Positions 1-9,467 of a DNA stretch of 64,000 nt are shown here, piece by piece. The stretch is from NCBI GenBank assembly GCA_964462295.1, contig CAYWXH010000001.1, positions 19,270 through 83,269 of the forward strand. The letters run 5' to 3'. The stretch comes from JALVIU01 sp964462295 (GTDB lineage: Bacteria > Atribacterota > JALVIU01). Every line of letters begins with the position of its first letter. Positions within the stretch are counted from its first letter, which is position 1. A model generated the notes under the pieces. It worked only from the letters and a program-made list of their open reading frames with translations. It was not told the origin of the DNA and ran no database searches. The translations under genes and the position numbers were made by a program.

Positions 1-990
1 GATTTTACTGTATTTCGTGGAAAAGATATATATGATGATCTTGAAAAGAGGGATTTTACTATAAATGCGCTTGCAATTTCTATCTTTGACCCAGTGCTTA
101 TAGATGTCTTTGCTGGTCTGTCTGATATAAAAAAGAGAATATTAAATCCTATAACTAAACATATCTTTATAGATGATCCCCTTCGTATTATGAGGGTATT
201 TCGTTTTGCATATTCTCTTTCTTTTTTTATATCTAACACCCTCTATGACTTAATAGAGAGGGATAAAGACCTTCTTACTAATGTATCAGGTGAGAGGATT
301 AGAGACGAGTTTTTTGAGATTTTGAAAGTTTCATCCTTTCCTTTGGCCTTAAAAGAATTGTACGATAGGAAGATATTAGGGGTGATATTTCCTTCTCTTA
401 ATTATGATTATGAATTGTATAAAAGATATAAACTTGTTATAGAGGATGAGTTATCAGTAAGATTTAATATATACAAAGAAAAACTCTATAGCTATCTTTC
501 TAAAGAGACATCTGTAGGAAGAAAAAAGAAGGAGATCTTAAAGGTTAGTTTAATGTTTTTATTTTCTAATTCTTCAATGTATGAAAAATATTTCGAAAGA
601 TTAAAACTTACAAAAGGTGAGACAAAGAGTATTCTTGGTATTATTAAACAGACAAAAAGGTTTTTACAGGGAGATAGGGCTTCTCTTTCAGACCTTTTTT
701 CCTTACCGATATACCTTCAAGATGAACTTCCTGGTATTGCCCTTTTACTATACTTATTTGAAGAGCTCTCCTTGGCTTTTGAGATTTTAGATATTTATTA
801 CAATAAACTTTTGCCTGGGAGAGAATTTCCAAGGTTTATAGATGGGCATATATTGCAAAAGAAGTGGGGTTTATCTTCAGGGCCGAAAATAAAAGAGATT
901 TTAGATAAGGTAAGGGTAGCTCAGATTGAAAGAAAAATTTTTACAGAAGAGGATGCCTATAGGTTTGTTGATGAACTTTTGAATAATTGA
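1..990 (+). CDS. CCA-adding enzyme / poly(A) polymerase family protein (5' partial)
   Basis: The reading frame is open from base 1, so the gene begins before the window. The visible part starts inside the nucleotidyltransferase head: residues LEKRDFTINALA are the conserved segment of class II CCA tRNA nucleotidyltransferases and poly(A) polymerases that follows the catalytic DxD strand. Downstream, DDPLRIMRVFRFA and SGERIRDEFFEIL are the family's neck motifs. The remaining helical C-terminus ends at a TGA that overlaps the -35 of the histidine promoter. The catalytic carboxylates lie outside the window, so tRNA CCA repair versus RNA polyadenylation cannot be separated. An internal GTG at 94 opens the longest start-to-stop frame but is clearly not the true start. 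Confidence 0.88.
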   Translation, partial: DFTVFRGKDIYDDLEKRDFTINALAISIFDPVLIDVFAGLSDIKKRILNPITKHIFIDDPLRIMRVFRFAYSLSFFISNTLYDLIERDKDLLTNVSGERIRDEFFEILKVSSFPLALKELYDRKILGVIFPSLNYDYELYKRYKLVIEDELSVRFNIYKEKLYSYLSKETSVGRKKKEILKVSLMFLFSNSSMYEKYFERLKLTKGETKSILGIIKQTKRFLQGDRASLSDLFSLPIYLQDELPGIALLLYLFEELSLAFEILDIYYNKLLPGREFPRFIDGHILQKKWGLSSGPKIKEILDKVRVAQIERKIFTEEDAYRFVDELLNN

Positions 991-1015
991 CCTTGTAAGG
1001 AGATTCTGTTATAAT
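987..1015 (+). promoter_or_regulatory. Promoter of the his operon, probably leaderless
   Basis: A -35 TTGACC (987-992) and -10 TATAAT (1010-1015) are separated by exactly 17 bp. The -10 overlaps the first possible hisZ ATG (1014) and lies 7 bp before the second in-frame ATG (1023), so transcripts from it would begin at or next to the second ATG. An AAGGAG at 997-1002 lies in the spacer and would serve only read-through mRNA from the upstream gene. Confidence 0.6.
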
Positions 1016-2204
1016 GTATAACATGTTAGAGATACCTTGGGGCTTAAAAGATCTATTACCTGAAGAATTTGAAAAGAGACTTTATATCAAACAGAAGATA
1101 AGAGAACTTTTTCCCCTATGGGGATATAGAGAACTTACCACACCTACTTTTGAGTATTTTTCTGTGCTTTCTATGGGAATAGGTGAAGACTTAAAATCCC
1201 AAATGATAAAATTTATAGACCGAAATGGTCAGATTATGGCACTTCGTCCAGAATTTACTACATCTATTGCAAGGATTATAGCGACAAAGCTCTCTTCGTC
1301 TTTGCCTCCATTTAGGTTTTTTTACCTCGATAATATATTTAGATACCCTAAAGAAAAAGGGGTAAACAAGAGGGAAATTTTTCAAACAGGTGTAGAGTTA
1401 GTAGGAGAAGGGGGGGTAAGGGCAGATGCAGAGGTTGTATCTTTACTTGCCACTCTTTTAGATGAACTTGGTGTAAAAGACTATAAAATAATTATAGGAA
1501 GTACATCTTTTTTCCGTGCCCTTTTAGATGAATTTGAGATTCAACCTCAAATGGGGGAACTTTTAAAACACTATCTTTCTATTAGGGATTTTGTGAGTTT
1601 TTATAATGTGCTAGATACCCTTCCAAAGGAGAAAAAGAGAAATTTGAGAACAATATTTTCTCTCATTGGAGATAGAGAAGCATTGGATGAGATTTCTTTG
1701 CTTGTAAAAGGTGATAGAACAAAAAGTGCTTTATCAGAACTTAGAAAGTTTTGTAAAATAGTTGAGTATTATGGTATATTGGGAAATTTAGAATTTGATT
1801 TTTCTTTCTTAAGAGATATGGATTATTACACAGGTATAGTTTTTGAGTTATTTGTAGAAGGAATAGGCTATTCCTTTGCAGGAGGGGGAAGATACGATAA
1901 TCTTTTGCCTAAAATGGGAGTAGACTATCCAGCAACAGGTTTTGCTTTAGAGATGGGGGGACTTTTGGAGGTATTAGATAATAAGATCCCTTTAGAAAAT
2001 GGTGTTTCTTTGGTAGTTTCTCCTTCTTCTTATGAAAGATATGCGATAGATTTTCTGCAAAAAAAGAGAAGAGAGAGAGAACCTATAGAGTTAAAAGTGG
2101 CTAATTTTGAAAAGGAAGAAGCAATAGAATATGCAAAAAAGAGATATATAAAAAGGGTCTATTTGATAGTAGGACCTGAAAAAATAGAAATTATTGATAT
2201 TTAG
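1014..2204 (+). CDS. hisZ: ATP phosphoribosyltransferase regulatory subunit HisZ
   Basis: This is a class II histidyl-tRNA-synthetase-like protein of 396 residues without a normal anticodon-binding domain. It carries the synthetase motif-2 region (LRPEFTTSIARI, FRYPKEKG) and the motif-3-like GGGRYDNLL...PATGFALEMG segment. HisZ acts as the regulatory partner of short-form HisG. The next gene encodes a 214-residue short HisG, which requires HisZ, so this is preferred over a true HisS. Start choice is open: ATG 1014 has AAGGAG 11 nt upstream, while ATG 1023 (MLEIPWGLKDLLPEE) fits a leaderless start from the promoter at 987-1015. First gene of the histidine operon. Confidence 0.88.
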   Translation: MYNMLEIPWGLKDLLPEEFEKRLYIKQKIRELFPLWGYRELTTPTFEYFSVLSMGIGEDLKSQMIKFIDRNGQIMALRPEFTTSIARIIATKLSSSLPPFRFFYLDNIFRYPKEKGVNKREIFQTGVELVGEGGVRADAEVVSLLATLLDELGVKDYKIIIGSTSFFRALLDEFEIQPQMGELLKHYLSIRDFVSFYNVLDTLPKEKKRNLRTIFSLIGDREALDEISLLVKGDRTKSALSELRKFCKIVEYYGILGNLEFDFSFLRDMDYYTGIVFELFVEGIGYSFAGGGRYDNLLPKMGVDYPATGFALEMGGLLEVLDNKIPLENGVSLVVSPSSYERYAIDFLQKKRREREPIELKVANFEKEEAIEYAKKRYIKRVYLIVGPEKIEIIDI

Positions 2205-2212
2205 AGGGAAAT

Positions 2213-2857
2213 ATGACAGAACTTACTATAGCACTTACAAAGGGCAGCCTTCTTAAACCAACCCTTGAGCTTTTAAAAAGGGCAGGGATAAGGTTTCCAG
2301 AGCTTGAAAGAGGTTCAAGAAAATTAATATTTGAAAGTGAAGATAAAAAGTACAGGGCAATTCTTACACGTGCTACAGATAATCCGACTTATGTAGAATA
2401 TGGTGCGGCAGATTTAGGTATATCTGGAAAAGATGTCATAATAGAAGAAGCAAAACAGGTTTTTGAACTTATGGATTTGGGTATAGGAAGATGTAAAATG
2501 GTACTTGCATTCCCTAAGGATAAAATTACATATTTTCGAAAACATGGCTTACAATCTATAGTAATAGGCTCTAAATATCCAAGAATTGCCGAGGATTTTT
2601 TTAGAAAAAAGGGAATACAGGTTGATATTATAAAGCTTTATGGGTCTGTAGAACTTGCCCCTTTAGTAGGGCTTTCTGATGGTATAGTTGATATAGTATC
2701 TACGGGTAGGACCCTAAAAGAGAATGGACTTGAAGTTTATGAAGATATATTAGACATAAGTGCTCGTCTTATTGGAAATATAGTAAGTAGGAGGACTAAG
2801 TATAGGATATTGCGGGAGTTTGAAGAAAAAATTCGAGGAGTTTTGAATGGTGAATAA
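2213..2857 (+). CDS. hisG: ATP phosphoribosyltransferase catalytic subunit HisG (short form)
   Basis: Catalyses the first step of histidine synthesis, condensing ATP with PRPP. At 214 residues it is the short HisG-S form, lacking the C-terminal regulatory ACT-like domain, which explains the adjacent hisZ. The N-terminus LTIALTKGSLLKPTLELLKRAG and the segment GLSDGIVDIVSTGRTLKENGL (PRPP-binding region) are characteristic. It starts 8 bp after hisZ with a GAGGGAAAT leader and its 3' end overlaps hisD by 11 bp, so the two are probably translationally coupled. Confidence 0.95.
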   Translation: MTELTIALTKGSLLKPTLELLKRAGIRFPELERGSRKLIFESEDKKYRAILTRATDNPTYVEYGAADLGISGKDVIIEEAKQVFELMDLGIGRCKMVLAFPKDKITYFRKHGLQSIVIGSKYPRIAEDFFRKKGIQVDIIKLYGSVELAPLVGLSDGIVDIVSTGRTLKENGLEVYEDILDISARLIGNIVSRRTKYRILREFEEKIRGVLNGE

Positions 2858-4151
2858 GATAAATGAAATATATATAAAAAAAGGTCACGAAAAAGATATA
2901 TTAAAACACCTAAAAGAGGAAAAAGAAGATACAAAGGCCATAGAAAAAAGTGTTTTAGAGATAGTAGAAGATGTAAAAAAAAGACAGGATGAGGCGATTT
3001 ATTATTATCTTAAAAAATTTGACAAAATAGAAGGAGATCCACCATATAGATTAAGAGTAGAAAAAAGGGAGATAGACGAGGCTTATGAAAAGGTTCGCAA
3101 AGATATACTTTCAAGTTTTGAGAAGGCAATAGAACGTGTAGAAAAATTTCATAAATTTCAAAAGGAAAAGTCATGGATTGTATATGATGAAGAGGGGAGT
3201 ACCTATGGGGTACTTATTCGACCCCTTAAAAGAATAGGGATTTATGTACCAGGGGGTAGAGCGAGTTATCCTTCTACTCTTATAATGGGTGCAGTACCTG
3301 CAAAGATTGCAGGGGTAAAGGAGATTGTAGTTGTTACCCCGCCTTCTCCTTTTATGGAAGTTTCCCCATACATACTTGCCGTAGCGAAGCTTTTGGGGAT
3401 AGATGAAATATACAAAATGGGTGGGGCGTATGCTATAGCCGCTTTAGCCTATGGAACTGAAAGTGTAAATAGGGTGGATAAGATTGTAGGACCTGGCAAT
3501 ATATATGTTACCTTTGCAAAGAAATTGGCATGGGGAGATGTCGATATAGATTCACTTGCAGGGCCAAGTGAAGTGGTTGTTGTGGGAGATGATACCTCTT
3601 CTCCAGAACTTGTTGCCCTTGACCTTATAGCACAGGCAGAGCATGACCCTATGGCTCGTGCAATCCTCATATCCCCATCTGAAAAATTGATAGAGAGTGT
3701 AAGAAGTATTATATTTGAATATATAGATGTCCAGCCAAGGAAAGAGATAATAACAGAATCTATTGCAAAGAGAGGATTTATAGTAAGAACAGAAGATATA
3801 GAAAGTGCCGTTTCGGTCTCTAATTTTATTGCACCTGAGCATCTACAACTTTCAGTAGATGATCCGTTTAACTTACTTTCACTTATAGAGAACGCAGGGG
3901 CAGTTTTTCTTGGACATCATGCATCTGTACCACTTGGAGACTATATCGCAGGGACTAATCATATATTACCTACAGGAAGAAGGGCTAGATTCTCTTCAGG
4001 ACTTGGTATACATAGTTTTTATAAAAGAATTGATTTTTTCTATACAAAAAAAGAACTTTCTGAAAAATTGGGAAAAGAGGCCTCTCCTATGGCTGAAGTA
4101 GAGGGCTTTTTTGCACATAGAGATAGATTATTAGGAAGGAGTAGAAAATGA
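2847..4151 (+). CDS. hisD: Histidinol dehydrogenase HisD
   Basis: Performs the last two oxidations, L-histidinol to L-histidine, with NAD and zinc. The 434-residue length is typical. Visible family signatures are YVPGGRASYPSTLIMGAVPAKIAGV, GPGNIYVTFAKKL, the zinc-ligand region AQAEHDPMA and the C-terminal GDYIAGTNHILPTGRRARF with its zinc-binding Asp and His. The ATG start at 2847 sits inside the hisG 3' end behind a GAGGAG. The 3' end overlaps hisC by 4 bp (ATGA). Confidence 0.97.
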   Translation: MVNKINEIYIKKGHEKDILKHLKEEKEDTKAIEKSVLEIVEDVKKRQDEAIYYYLKKFDKIEGDPPYRLRVEKREIDEAYEKVRKDILSSFEKAIERVEKFHKFQKEKSWIVYDEEGSTYGVLIRPLKRIGIYVPGGRASYPSTLIMGAVPAKIAGVKEIVVVTPPSPFMEVSPYILAVAKLLGIDEIYKMGGAYAIAALAYGTESVNRVDKIVGPGNIYVTFAKKLAWGDVDIDSLAGPSEVVVVGDDTSSPELVALDLIAQAEHDPMARAILISPSEKLIESVRSIIFEYIDVQPRKEIITESIAKRGFIVRTEDIESAVSVSNFIAPEHLQLSVDDPFNLLSLIENAGAVFLGHHASVPLGDYIAGTNHILPTGRRARFSSGLGIHSFYKRIDFFYTKKELSEKLGKEASPMAEVEGFFAHRDRLLGRSRK

Positions 4152-5197
4152 ATATATTTAAGGAAAATCTAAGAGAATTATCCCCATATAGTGTAGATCA
4201 TGTGCCTTACAGGGTTAAATTGAATGCGAATGAGAATCCCTATGGTATTCCGAAGGAAATAAAGGGCAAGATTTCAGAGATGGTAAAAGAGTTTGATTTT
4301 TCAAGATATCCAGACCCTATGGCAGATGAGCTAAGAGAGGTAATTGCGAAAAGGTGTAAAGTAGATAAAGACATGATTATAATAGGAAATGGATCAGATG
4401 AACTCATTAATTACCTTACCCTTGCATTTTCAGGAAGGGATAGGGTAGTTACATACCCTACTCCTACCTTTCCCATGTATAGGGTATATACTATTCTTAC
4501 AGAGGGAAAGCCTATACCTGTGGAACTTATGCCAGATTTTTCTCTTCCCGTGGGAAAACTTCTATCTACCCGTGCACATATTACTTTTATTTCATACCCT
4601 AATAGCCCCACGGGTAACTATTTTGATGAGGAAGATATTTTAAAGGTGATAGAGGGTACAGATGGGGTAGTTGTGGTAGATGAGGCCTATTATGAATTTG
4701 GTAAGAGAACTTTTCTAAAATATCTTGAAAAATATGAGAATCTTGTTATACTTAGAACCTTTTCAAAGGCTTTTGCTTTGGCAGGTATGAGGGTAGGGTA
4801 TCTTATTGCAAATCCATATATTGTAAGTGAACTTTTAAAGGTGAAAAGTCCATATAATATGAATTCTATGTCTATTAAAGTGGCAAAAATTGTATGGGAA
4901 AACTATGATAAATTAGAACCTTTTGTAGAGAAAATTATAAAAGAACGAGAAAGGGTATATAATATCTTACAAAAAGAATTTCCACAGTTTAAGGTGTTTC
5001 CTGGTGTGGCAAACTTCTTATATGTAAGAACAGACGATAAAGAGGATATAATAAGAAAAAGATTATTAGAGAAAGGCATACTTATAAGGACATATAAAGA
5101 CCCTCTTAATAATGATGCATATGCTTTAAGAATTACCATTGGAACACCAGAGGAGATGGATACACTATTAGATGCCTTAAGGGAGGTTGTATCTTGA
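4148..5197 (+). CDS. hisC: Histidinol-phosphate aminotransferase HisC
   Basis: A 349-residue fold-type I PLP enzyme converting imidazole-acetol phosphate to L-histidinol phosphate with glutamate. Seen are KLNANENPYGIP at the N-terminus, GNGSDELI, the VVVDEAYYEF strand, and RTFSKAFALAGMRVGY with the PLP-binding lysine. ATGA overlaps join it to hisD upstream and to the HAD gene downstream. Position between hisD and hisB supports HisC over other family I aminotransferases. Confidence 0.95.
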   Translation: MNIFKENLRELSPYSVDHVPYRVKLNANENPYGIPKEIKGKISEMVKEFDFSRYPDPMADELREVIAKRCKVDKDMIIIGNGSDELINYLTLAFSGRDRVVTYPTPTFPMYRVYTILTEGKPIPVELMPDFSLPVGKLLSTRAHITFISYPNSPTGNYFDEEDILKVIEGTDGVVVVDEAYYEFGKRTFLKYLEKYENLVILRTFSKAFALAGMRVGYLIANPYIVSELLKVKSPYNMNSMSIKVAKIVWENYDKLEPFVEKIIKERERVYNILQKEFPQFKVFPGVANFLYVRTDDKEDIIRKRLLEKGILIRTYKDPLNNDAYALRITIGTPEEMDTLLDALREVVS

Positions 5198-6165
5198 GTT
5201 TTGTCTGGATAGATGAGAATGTAAAAAATGAGAAGATAGATACACTTATATTTGATATAGATGGTGTATTGATAGATACAAGGCTTTCTTATAGTGAGAG
5301 CATAAGGATTGCTTTGGATATATACTTTAAAGAGATCCTTGGTTTTGAAGGGCCATCTAAATTTTTCCCTTATGAAGAAGTGGAGATGTTTAAACTTGCC
5401 GGTGGATTTAATAATGAGTGGAATATTTTAAAGGCCATAGCTATATTTTTTATTGCAAAATCAATTATTTATAAAACAAAAGATTTAGAGATTTTGAAGG
5501 TAAAAGAACCAAGGCTTCCTTTCCTTCTTAATAAACTAAAAAAGTTGGGAGGGGGCTTTGAAAGGTTTTTAGGGCTTTTAAAGGAGGAAGACTTGCCAAT
5601 TGATAAGGTTTCCTATGATGAGGAAACACTTGTAAGAATTGGAATGGAAAGTTATGCGGGAAAATACACAAAATTACTTTATGGATTTGAACCCCATTAT
5701 TTTAAAGGTAATGGGGTTATAGAAGAAGAGAAATCTTTATTGGCTGATGAACTTCTTGATGTTGTAGAAAAATACAAGGTCGGAGTACTTACAGGAAGAC
5801 TCAAGGAAGAAGTCGATATAATAAAATCAAAGGTAAAGCTTTTTGAATTTGTGGATGATAGATATATACTTACAAATAGTGAAATCCCTGACAAGCCTGA
5901 CCCAGCAGGGATGAAGATATTAAAAGAAAGATTGGGATTTGAAAAGGCTGTATTTGTAGGGGATACGATGGATGATTATAGGGTTACGGAAAATTATAAT
6001 AGGGAAGTAGGAAAAAAAGAGGTGCTTTCCTGCATGGTCCTTTCTCGAGGAACAGAAGAAGATGCAAAGATAAGATTTGATACATATAAAGAGATAGGTG
6101 CATCTTTCGTATTTCCTACTGTAAATGAATTTTTAATATATCTGAGGGATAACCATGGAAAATAG
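5194..6165 (+). CDS. HAD-superfamily phosphatase in the his operon, candidate histidinol-phosphate phosphatase
   Basis: Its 323 residues show a HAD core: motif I LIFDIDGVLIDT with the nucleophile D21 and acid D23, a large helical cap insertion (about residues 35-190), motif II around VGVLTGRL, and motif IV VFVGDTMDDYRV. It lies between hisC and hisB with 4-bp and 11-bp overlaps. The operon has no recognisable PHP-type or HisB-N-type histidinol-phosphate phosphatase, and this is precisely where that activity is missing. HAD proteins of this general type have been noted beside or fused to IGP dehydratase in some other lineages (my recollection, not checked). The function is inferred from position; substrate is not proven. 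Confidence 0.7.
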   Translation: MSFVWIDENVKNEKIDTLIFDIDGVLIDTRLSYSESIRIALDIYFKEILGFEGPSKFFPYEEVEMFKLAGGFNNEWNILKAIAIFFIAKSIIYKTKDLEILKVKEPRLPFLLNKLKKLGGGFERFLGLLKEEDLPIDKVSYDEETLVRIGMESYAGKYTKLLYGFEPHYFKGNGVIEEEKSLLADELLDVVEKYKVGVLTGRLKEEVDIIKSKVKLFEFVDDRYILTNSEIPDKPDPAGMKILKERLGFEKAVFVGDTMDDYRVTENYNREVGKKEVLSCMVLSRGTEEDAKIRFDTYKEIGASFVFPTVNEFLIYLRDNHGK

Positions 6166-6742
6166 AACCTTTACCTTAACAAGAAAGACAAAAGAGACAG
6201 ATATTAGGTGTAAAATTAATTTAGATGGTGTAGGTATGTCACATATTGAGACAGGTATACCCTTTTTTGACCATATGCTCATATCTTTTACCAGGTATGC
6301 AAGATTTGATTTAGATATTATTGCTAAAGGAGATTTATCGGTAGATTTTCATCATACAGTAGAGGATATAGGTTTGGTATTAGGAAAGGCGATCCTTGGC
6401 GCTTTGGGAGAAGGTAGAGGTATAGAGAGGTTTGGTTGGTTTTTATTACCCATGGATGATGCCTTGGTTAGGGTGGCATTAGATATAAGTGGTAGGCCCT
6501 ATCTTTCCTATAATGCCACATATAAAGAGGAAAGAGTAGGAGAATTTCCCGTAAGTCTTGTGGTGGAATTTCTAAGGGCATTTTCCAATGAGGCAAAGAT
6601 TACACTACATATAGATGTTTTGAAGGGGGAAAATGCCCATCATATAGTAGAGGCTATCTTTAAGGCATTAGGGAAGGCACTTGGAATATCTTTATCTGTT
6701 AAGGGAGATGAAATACCATCTACAAAGGGGTTGTTGATATGA
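6155..6742 (+). CDS. hisB: Imidazoleglycerol-phosphate dehydratase HisB
   Basis: A monofunctional 195-residue IGP dehydratase. The paired metal-binding motifs of the two pseudo-repeats are seen: HIETGIPFFDHML with DFHHTVEDIGLVLG, and later HHIVEAIFKALGKAL. It dehydrates IGP to imidazole-acetol phosphate using bound manganese. No phosphatase domain is fused to it, unlike enterobacterial HisB. It overlaps the upstream HAD gene by 11 bp and hisH by 4 bp. Confidence 0.97.
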   Translation: MENRTFTLTRKTKETDIRCKINLDGVGMSHIETGIPFFDHMLISFTRYARFDLDIIAKGDLSVDFHHTVEDIGLVLGKAILGALGEGRGIERFGWFLLPMDDALVRVALDISGRPYLSYNATYKEERVGEFPVSLVVEFLRAFSNEAKITLHIDVLKGENAHHIVEAIFKALGKALGISLSVKGDEIPSTKGLLI

Positions 6743-7338
6743 TAGTTATAGTTAACTATGGAGTGGGAAACTTTGGAAGTGTAGAGAAGGCCTTAAGATT
6801 TTTGAAAAAAGACGCAGTAATAAGCAATGACCCAGAGGTTATTGTTCGTTCAGATAAGATAATACTTCCTGGTGTAGGGGCATTTCGTGATGCTATCGAG
6901 TTTTTGGAAGGTTCAGGACTTATCCCTCTCCTAAAGGAAGAGGTGGCAAAGGGCAAACCCCTTCTTGGTATATGTCTTGGTCTTCAACTTCTTTTCGAAG
7001 AGAGTGAAGAAGGTGGCCTATTCAGAGGGCTTTCTTTTATGAATGGTCGAGTGGTAAGATTTGAAGGAGACATAAAGGTTCCTCATATGGGATGGAATAG
7101 GGTTTACGAAAGTTCCCCGTCATATCTTTTGAAAAATATACCCAATGGTACTCATTTTTATTTTGCCAACTCCTATTATGCAGATACAAAGGATGAAAAA
7201 GTAATAAAAGGCATTACCGAATATGGGATAGAGTTTCCATCTGTGGTAGAGAAGGGCAATATGTTTGGTACCCAATTTCACCCGGAAAAAAGTGGGGAAA
7301 TGGGTCTTAGAGTCTTGGAGAATTTTGCAAATTTATAA
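6739..7338 (+). CDS. hisH: Imidazole glycerol phosphate synthase glutaminase subunit HisH
   Basis: A class I glutamine amidotransferase of 199 residues that feeds ammonia to HisF. The triad is visible: nucleophile C79 in LLGICLGLQLLFE, and H181 and E183 in QFHPEKSG near the C-terminus. The oxyanion-strand segment PGVGAFRDA and the N-terminal NYGVGNFGSVEKAL are typical. Start ATG overlaps the hisB stop. Confidence 0.97.
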   Translation: MIVIVNYGVGNFGSVEKALRFLKKDAVISNDPEVIVRSDKIILPGVGAFRDAIEFLEGSGLIPLLKEEVAKGKPLLGICLGLQLLFEESEEGGLFRGLSFMNGRVVRFEGDIKVPHMGWNRVYESSPSYLLKNIPNGTHFYFANSYYADTKDEKVIKGITEYGIEFPSVVEKGNMFGTQFHPEKSGEMGLRVLENFANL

Positions 7339-7348
7339 GGAGTAAGAA

Positions 7349-8074
7349 ATGCTTGTAATCCCTGCTGTTGATATAAAAGATGGAAGATGTGTAAGGCTGT
7401 TTCAAGGAGATTATGCCAAAGTAGAGGTATTTTCAGAAGACCCCGTTGAGGTTGCTAAAAAGTGGGCCCAATCTGGTGCAAAGCTTATCCATGTTGTGGA
7501 TCTTGATGGTGCTAAAGAGGGTCGACCAGTAAATAAGAAAACAATAGAAGATATAGTAAAAAGTGTAGATATAGATGTAGAGGTAGGTGGGGGAATAAGG
7601 GATGAAAAGATTGTAGAGGAATATTTTTCTCTTAATGTTAAAAGGCTTGTGATAGGAAGTATGCTTTTTAAAAATCAATCTTTAGCTAAAACACTTCTTA
7701 GTATATATGCTGGTCAAATTATTCCAAGTCTTGATGTCAGGGATAAAAAATTGGCCATATCTGGATGGTTAGAAGAGACGAAATTTACAATAGATGATGC
7801 TATTCCTTACCTGGAAGGTTATGGAGTAGAAGAGATTATAATAACAGATATAAAAAGAGATGGTACCCTTGAGGGTTTTGATACCTCTCTATTAGAGTAT
7901 ATAGTAAGAAAATACCCAAAGATAAAGCTTATAGTGGGGGGAGGTATTACATCTTTGGATGATCTTAAAAAGATAGCTTTCTTTCCCAATGTGAGGGGTG
8001 TCATTGTCGGAAAAGCCCTCTATACAGGTACAATAGATTTCAAAGAAGCGAATCGCTTATATGGAGGTAATTGA
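7349..8074 (+). CDS. hisA: Phosphoribosylformimino-AICAR-phosphate isomerase HisA
   Basis: A 241-residue half-barrel-duplication TIM barrel that isomerises ProFAR to PRFAR. The start [21 protein letters not shown] carries the general acid/base Asp8; [10 protein letters not shown] and [14 protein letters not shown] are the two phosphate-binding loops, and [14 protein letters not shown] is typical of HisA. It has AAGGAG 6 nt upstream. The stop overlaps the hisF ATG by one base. Confidence 0.95.
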   Translation: MLVIPAVDIKDGRCVRLFQGDYAKVEVFSEDPVEVAKKWAQSGAKLIHVVDLDGAKEGRPVNKKTIEDIVKSVDIDVEVGGGIRDEKIVEEYFSLNVKRLVIGSMLFKNQSLAKTLLSIYAGQIIPSLDVRDKKLAISGWLEETKFTIDDAIPYLEGYGVEEIIITDIKRDGTLEGFDTSLLEYIVRKYPKIKLIVGGGITSLDDLKKIAFFPNVRGVIVGKALYTGTIDFKEANRLYGGN

Positions 8075-8829
8075 TGCTTGCAAAGAGGATTATACCTTGT
8101 CTTGATGTAAAAGAGGGCAGGGTAGTTAAGGGGATAAATTTTGTAAGTTTGATAGATGCAGGTGACCCTGTAACTCTTGCTAAAATATATAATGATGAAG
8201 GGGCAGATGAGCTTGTTTTTTTAGATATAACAGCATCTTATGAGAAAAGAGATATTATGCTTGATGTGGCAGAACAGGTGGCAAAGAATGTATTTATCCC
8301 ATTTACTGTAGGTGGAGGAATAAGAAATATTCAAGATATAGAGAATCTTCTTATGGCAGGTGCGGATAAGGTTTCTATAAATACCCAAGCTGTTAGAAAT
8401 CCAAAGTTTATAGAAGAGGCTTCAAAAAGATTCGGGGCACAGTGTATTGTGGTAGCCATTGATGCAAAAAAAGATAGAGATAGATATAGGGTCTATGTAG
8501 AAGGGGGTAGGACACCCACAGATCTTGATGCAGTTTTATGGGCAAAAGAAGTAGAAGAAAGGGGAGCAGGAGAAATTTTGCTTACGAGCATAGATAAGGA
8601 TGGCACAAAAGATGGCTATGAGCTAACTCTTACTAAGGCAATTTCAGAAGCTGTTTCTATTCCTGTGATTGCATCGGGGGGTGCAGGAGATAAAGTGCAC
8701 TTTTTTGAGGTCTTTGATTATGCAAAGGCAGATGCAGCGCTTGCTGCATCTTTATTTCATTTTGGTGAACTTAAGATAGGTGAGCTTAAATCATATCTTA
8801 AGGAGAAAGGAGTTGAGGTAAGATTATAG
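8074..8829 (+). CDS. hisF: Imidazole glycerol phosphate synthase cyclase subunit HisF
   Basis: A 251-residue TIM barrel that uses HisH-derived ammonia to form IGP and [25 protein letters not shown] with catalytic Asp11, [28 protein letters not shown] and [14 protein letters not shown] are characteristic. I place the start at ATG 8074 rather than TTG 8071 because TGATG overlaps the hisA stop, GGAGG lies at 8063-8067, and the family starts at [12 protein letters not shown]. Confidence 0.97.
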   Translation: MLAKRIIPCLDVKEGRVVKGINFVSLIDAGDPVTLAKIYNDEGADELVFLDITASYEKRDIMLDVAEQVAKNVFIPFTVGGGIRNIQDIENLLMAGADKVSINTQAVRNPKFIEEASKRFGAQCIVVAIDAKKDRDRYRVYVEGGRTPTDLDAVLWAKEVEERGAGEILLTSIDKDGTKDGYELTLTKAISEAVSIPVIASGGAGDKVHFFEVFDYAKADAALAASLFHFGELKIGELKSYLKEKGVEVRL

Positions 8830-9467
8830 TGAATGACATTATAGACCAAATAAGATTTGACGAGAAAGGTCTTGTCCCTGCAGTTGTGCAAGATTATTCT
8901 ACAAGACAGGTATTAATGGTAGCATATATGAATAAGGAGGCCTTGCAAAAAACCCTTGAAACTAAGATTGCTCATTATTTTTCTCGATCTCGGAGGAAAC
9001 TTTGGAAAAAGGGTGAGACATCAGGTCATTTTCAGTATGTAAAAGAGATCAGGATAGATTGTGATGAAGATACTATACTCTTGTTGGTAGAACAGGTAGG
9101 AGTAGCCTGCCATACTGGACATTATTCTTGTTTTTATAGAGAGGTAACTCCACAATTTAATATAGTAGAAAAAGAGGAACCCTATGATGTATTGGGTGAG
9201 GTTATGGGGATTGTTAAAGATAGAAAGATAAACCCTAAAGAAGGCTCTTATGTAAATTACCTCTTTTCCCATCCTGAAGATAAATTACCCAAAAAAATAG
9301 GAGAGGAGGCAACAGAGGTAGTAATTGCCTATAAAGATAAAGATAGGCCACAAATTATATATGAAGTTGCTGATCTATGGTTTCATACTATGGTACTTCT
9401 TGGTTATATGGATATCCCTCTTTTTGAAATATTCCAAGAGTTAAAAGGCAGGAGAAAAAAGAGATAA
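8829..9467 (+). CDS. hisIE: Bifunctional phosphoribosyl-AMP cyclohydrolase / phosphoribosyl-ATP pyrophosphatase HisIE
   Basis: A fused enzyme for steps 2 and 3 of the pathway. The N-terminal HisI domain (about 1-115) has ARYFSRSR-like [19 protein letters not shown], the metal-binding DCDEDT and the zinc cysteines in [14 protein letters not shown]. The C-terminal HisE domain (about 120-212) shows [16 protein letters not shown] and [13 protein letters not shown], the MazG-like acidic metal site. The GTG start overlaps the hisF TAG by one base. Confidence 0.95.
   Translation: MNDIIDQIRFDEKGLVPAVVQDYSTRQVLMVAYMNKEALQKTLETKIAHYFSRSRRKLWKKGETSGHFQYVKEIRIDCDEDTILLLVEQVGVACHTGHYSCFYREVTPQFNIVEKEEPYDVLGEVMGIVKDRKINPKEGSYVNYLFSHPEDKLPKKIGEEATEVVIAYKDKDRPQIIYEVADLWFHTMVLLGYMDIPLFEIFQELKGRRKKR

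Noticed and set aside
94..990. A complete gene starting at GTG 94
   Set aside because: The same frame is open to base 1 and encodes the conserved RDFTINALA motif before position 94, so the gene is cut by the window edge.
1014..2204. A second histidyl-tRNA synthetase (HisS)
   Set aside because: No anticodon-binding domain of normal form, and it stands before a short-form hisG, which needs HisZ.
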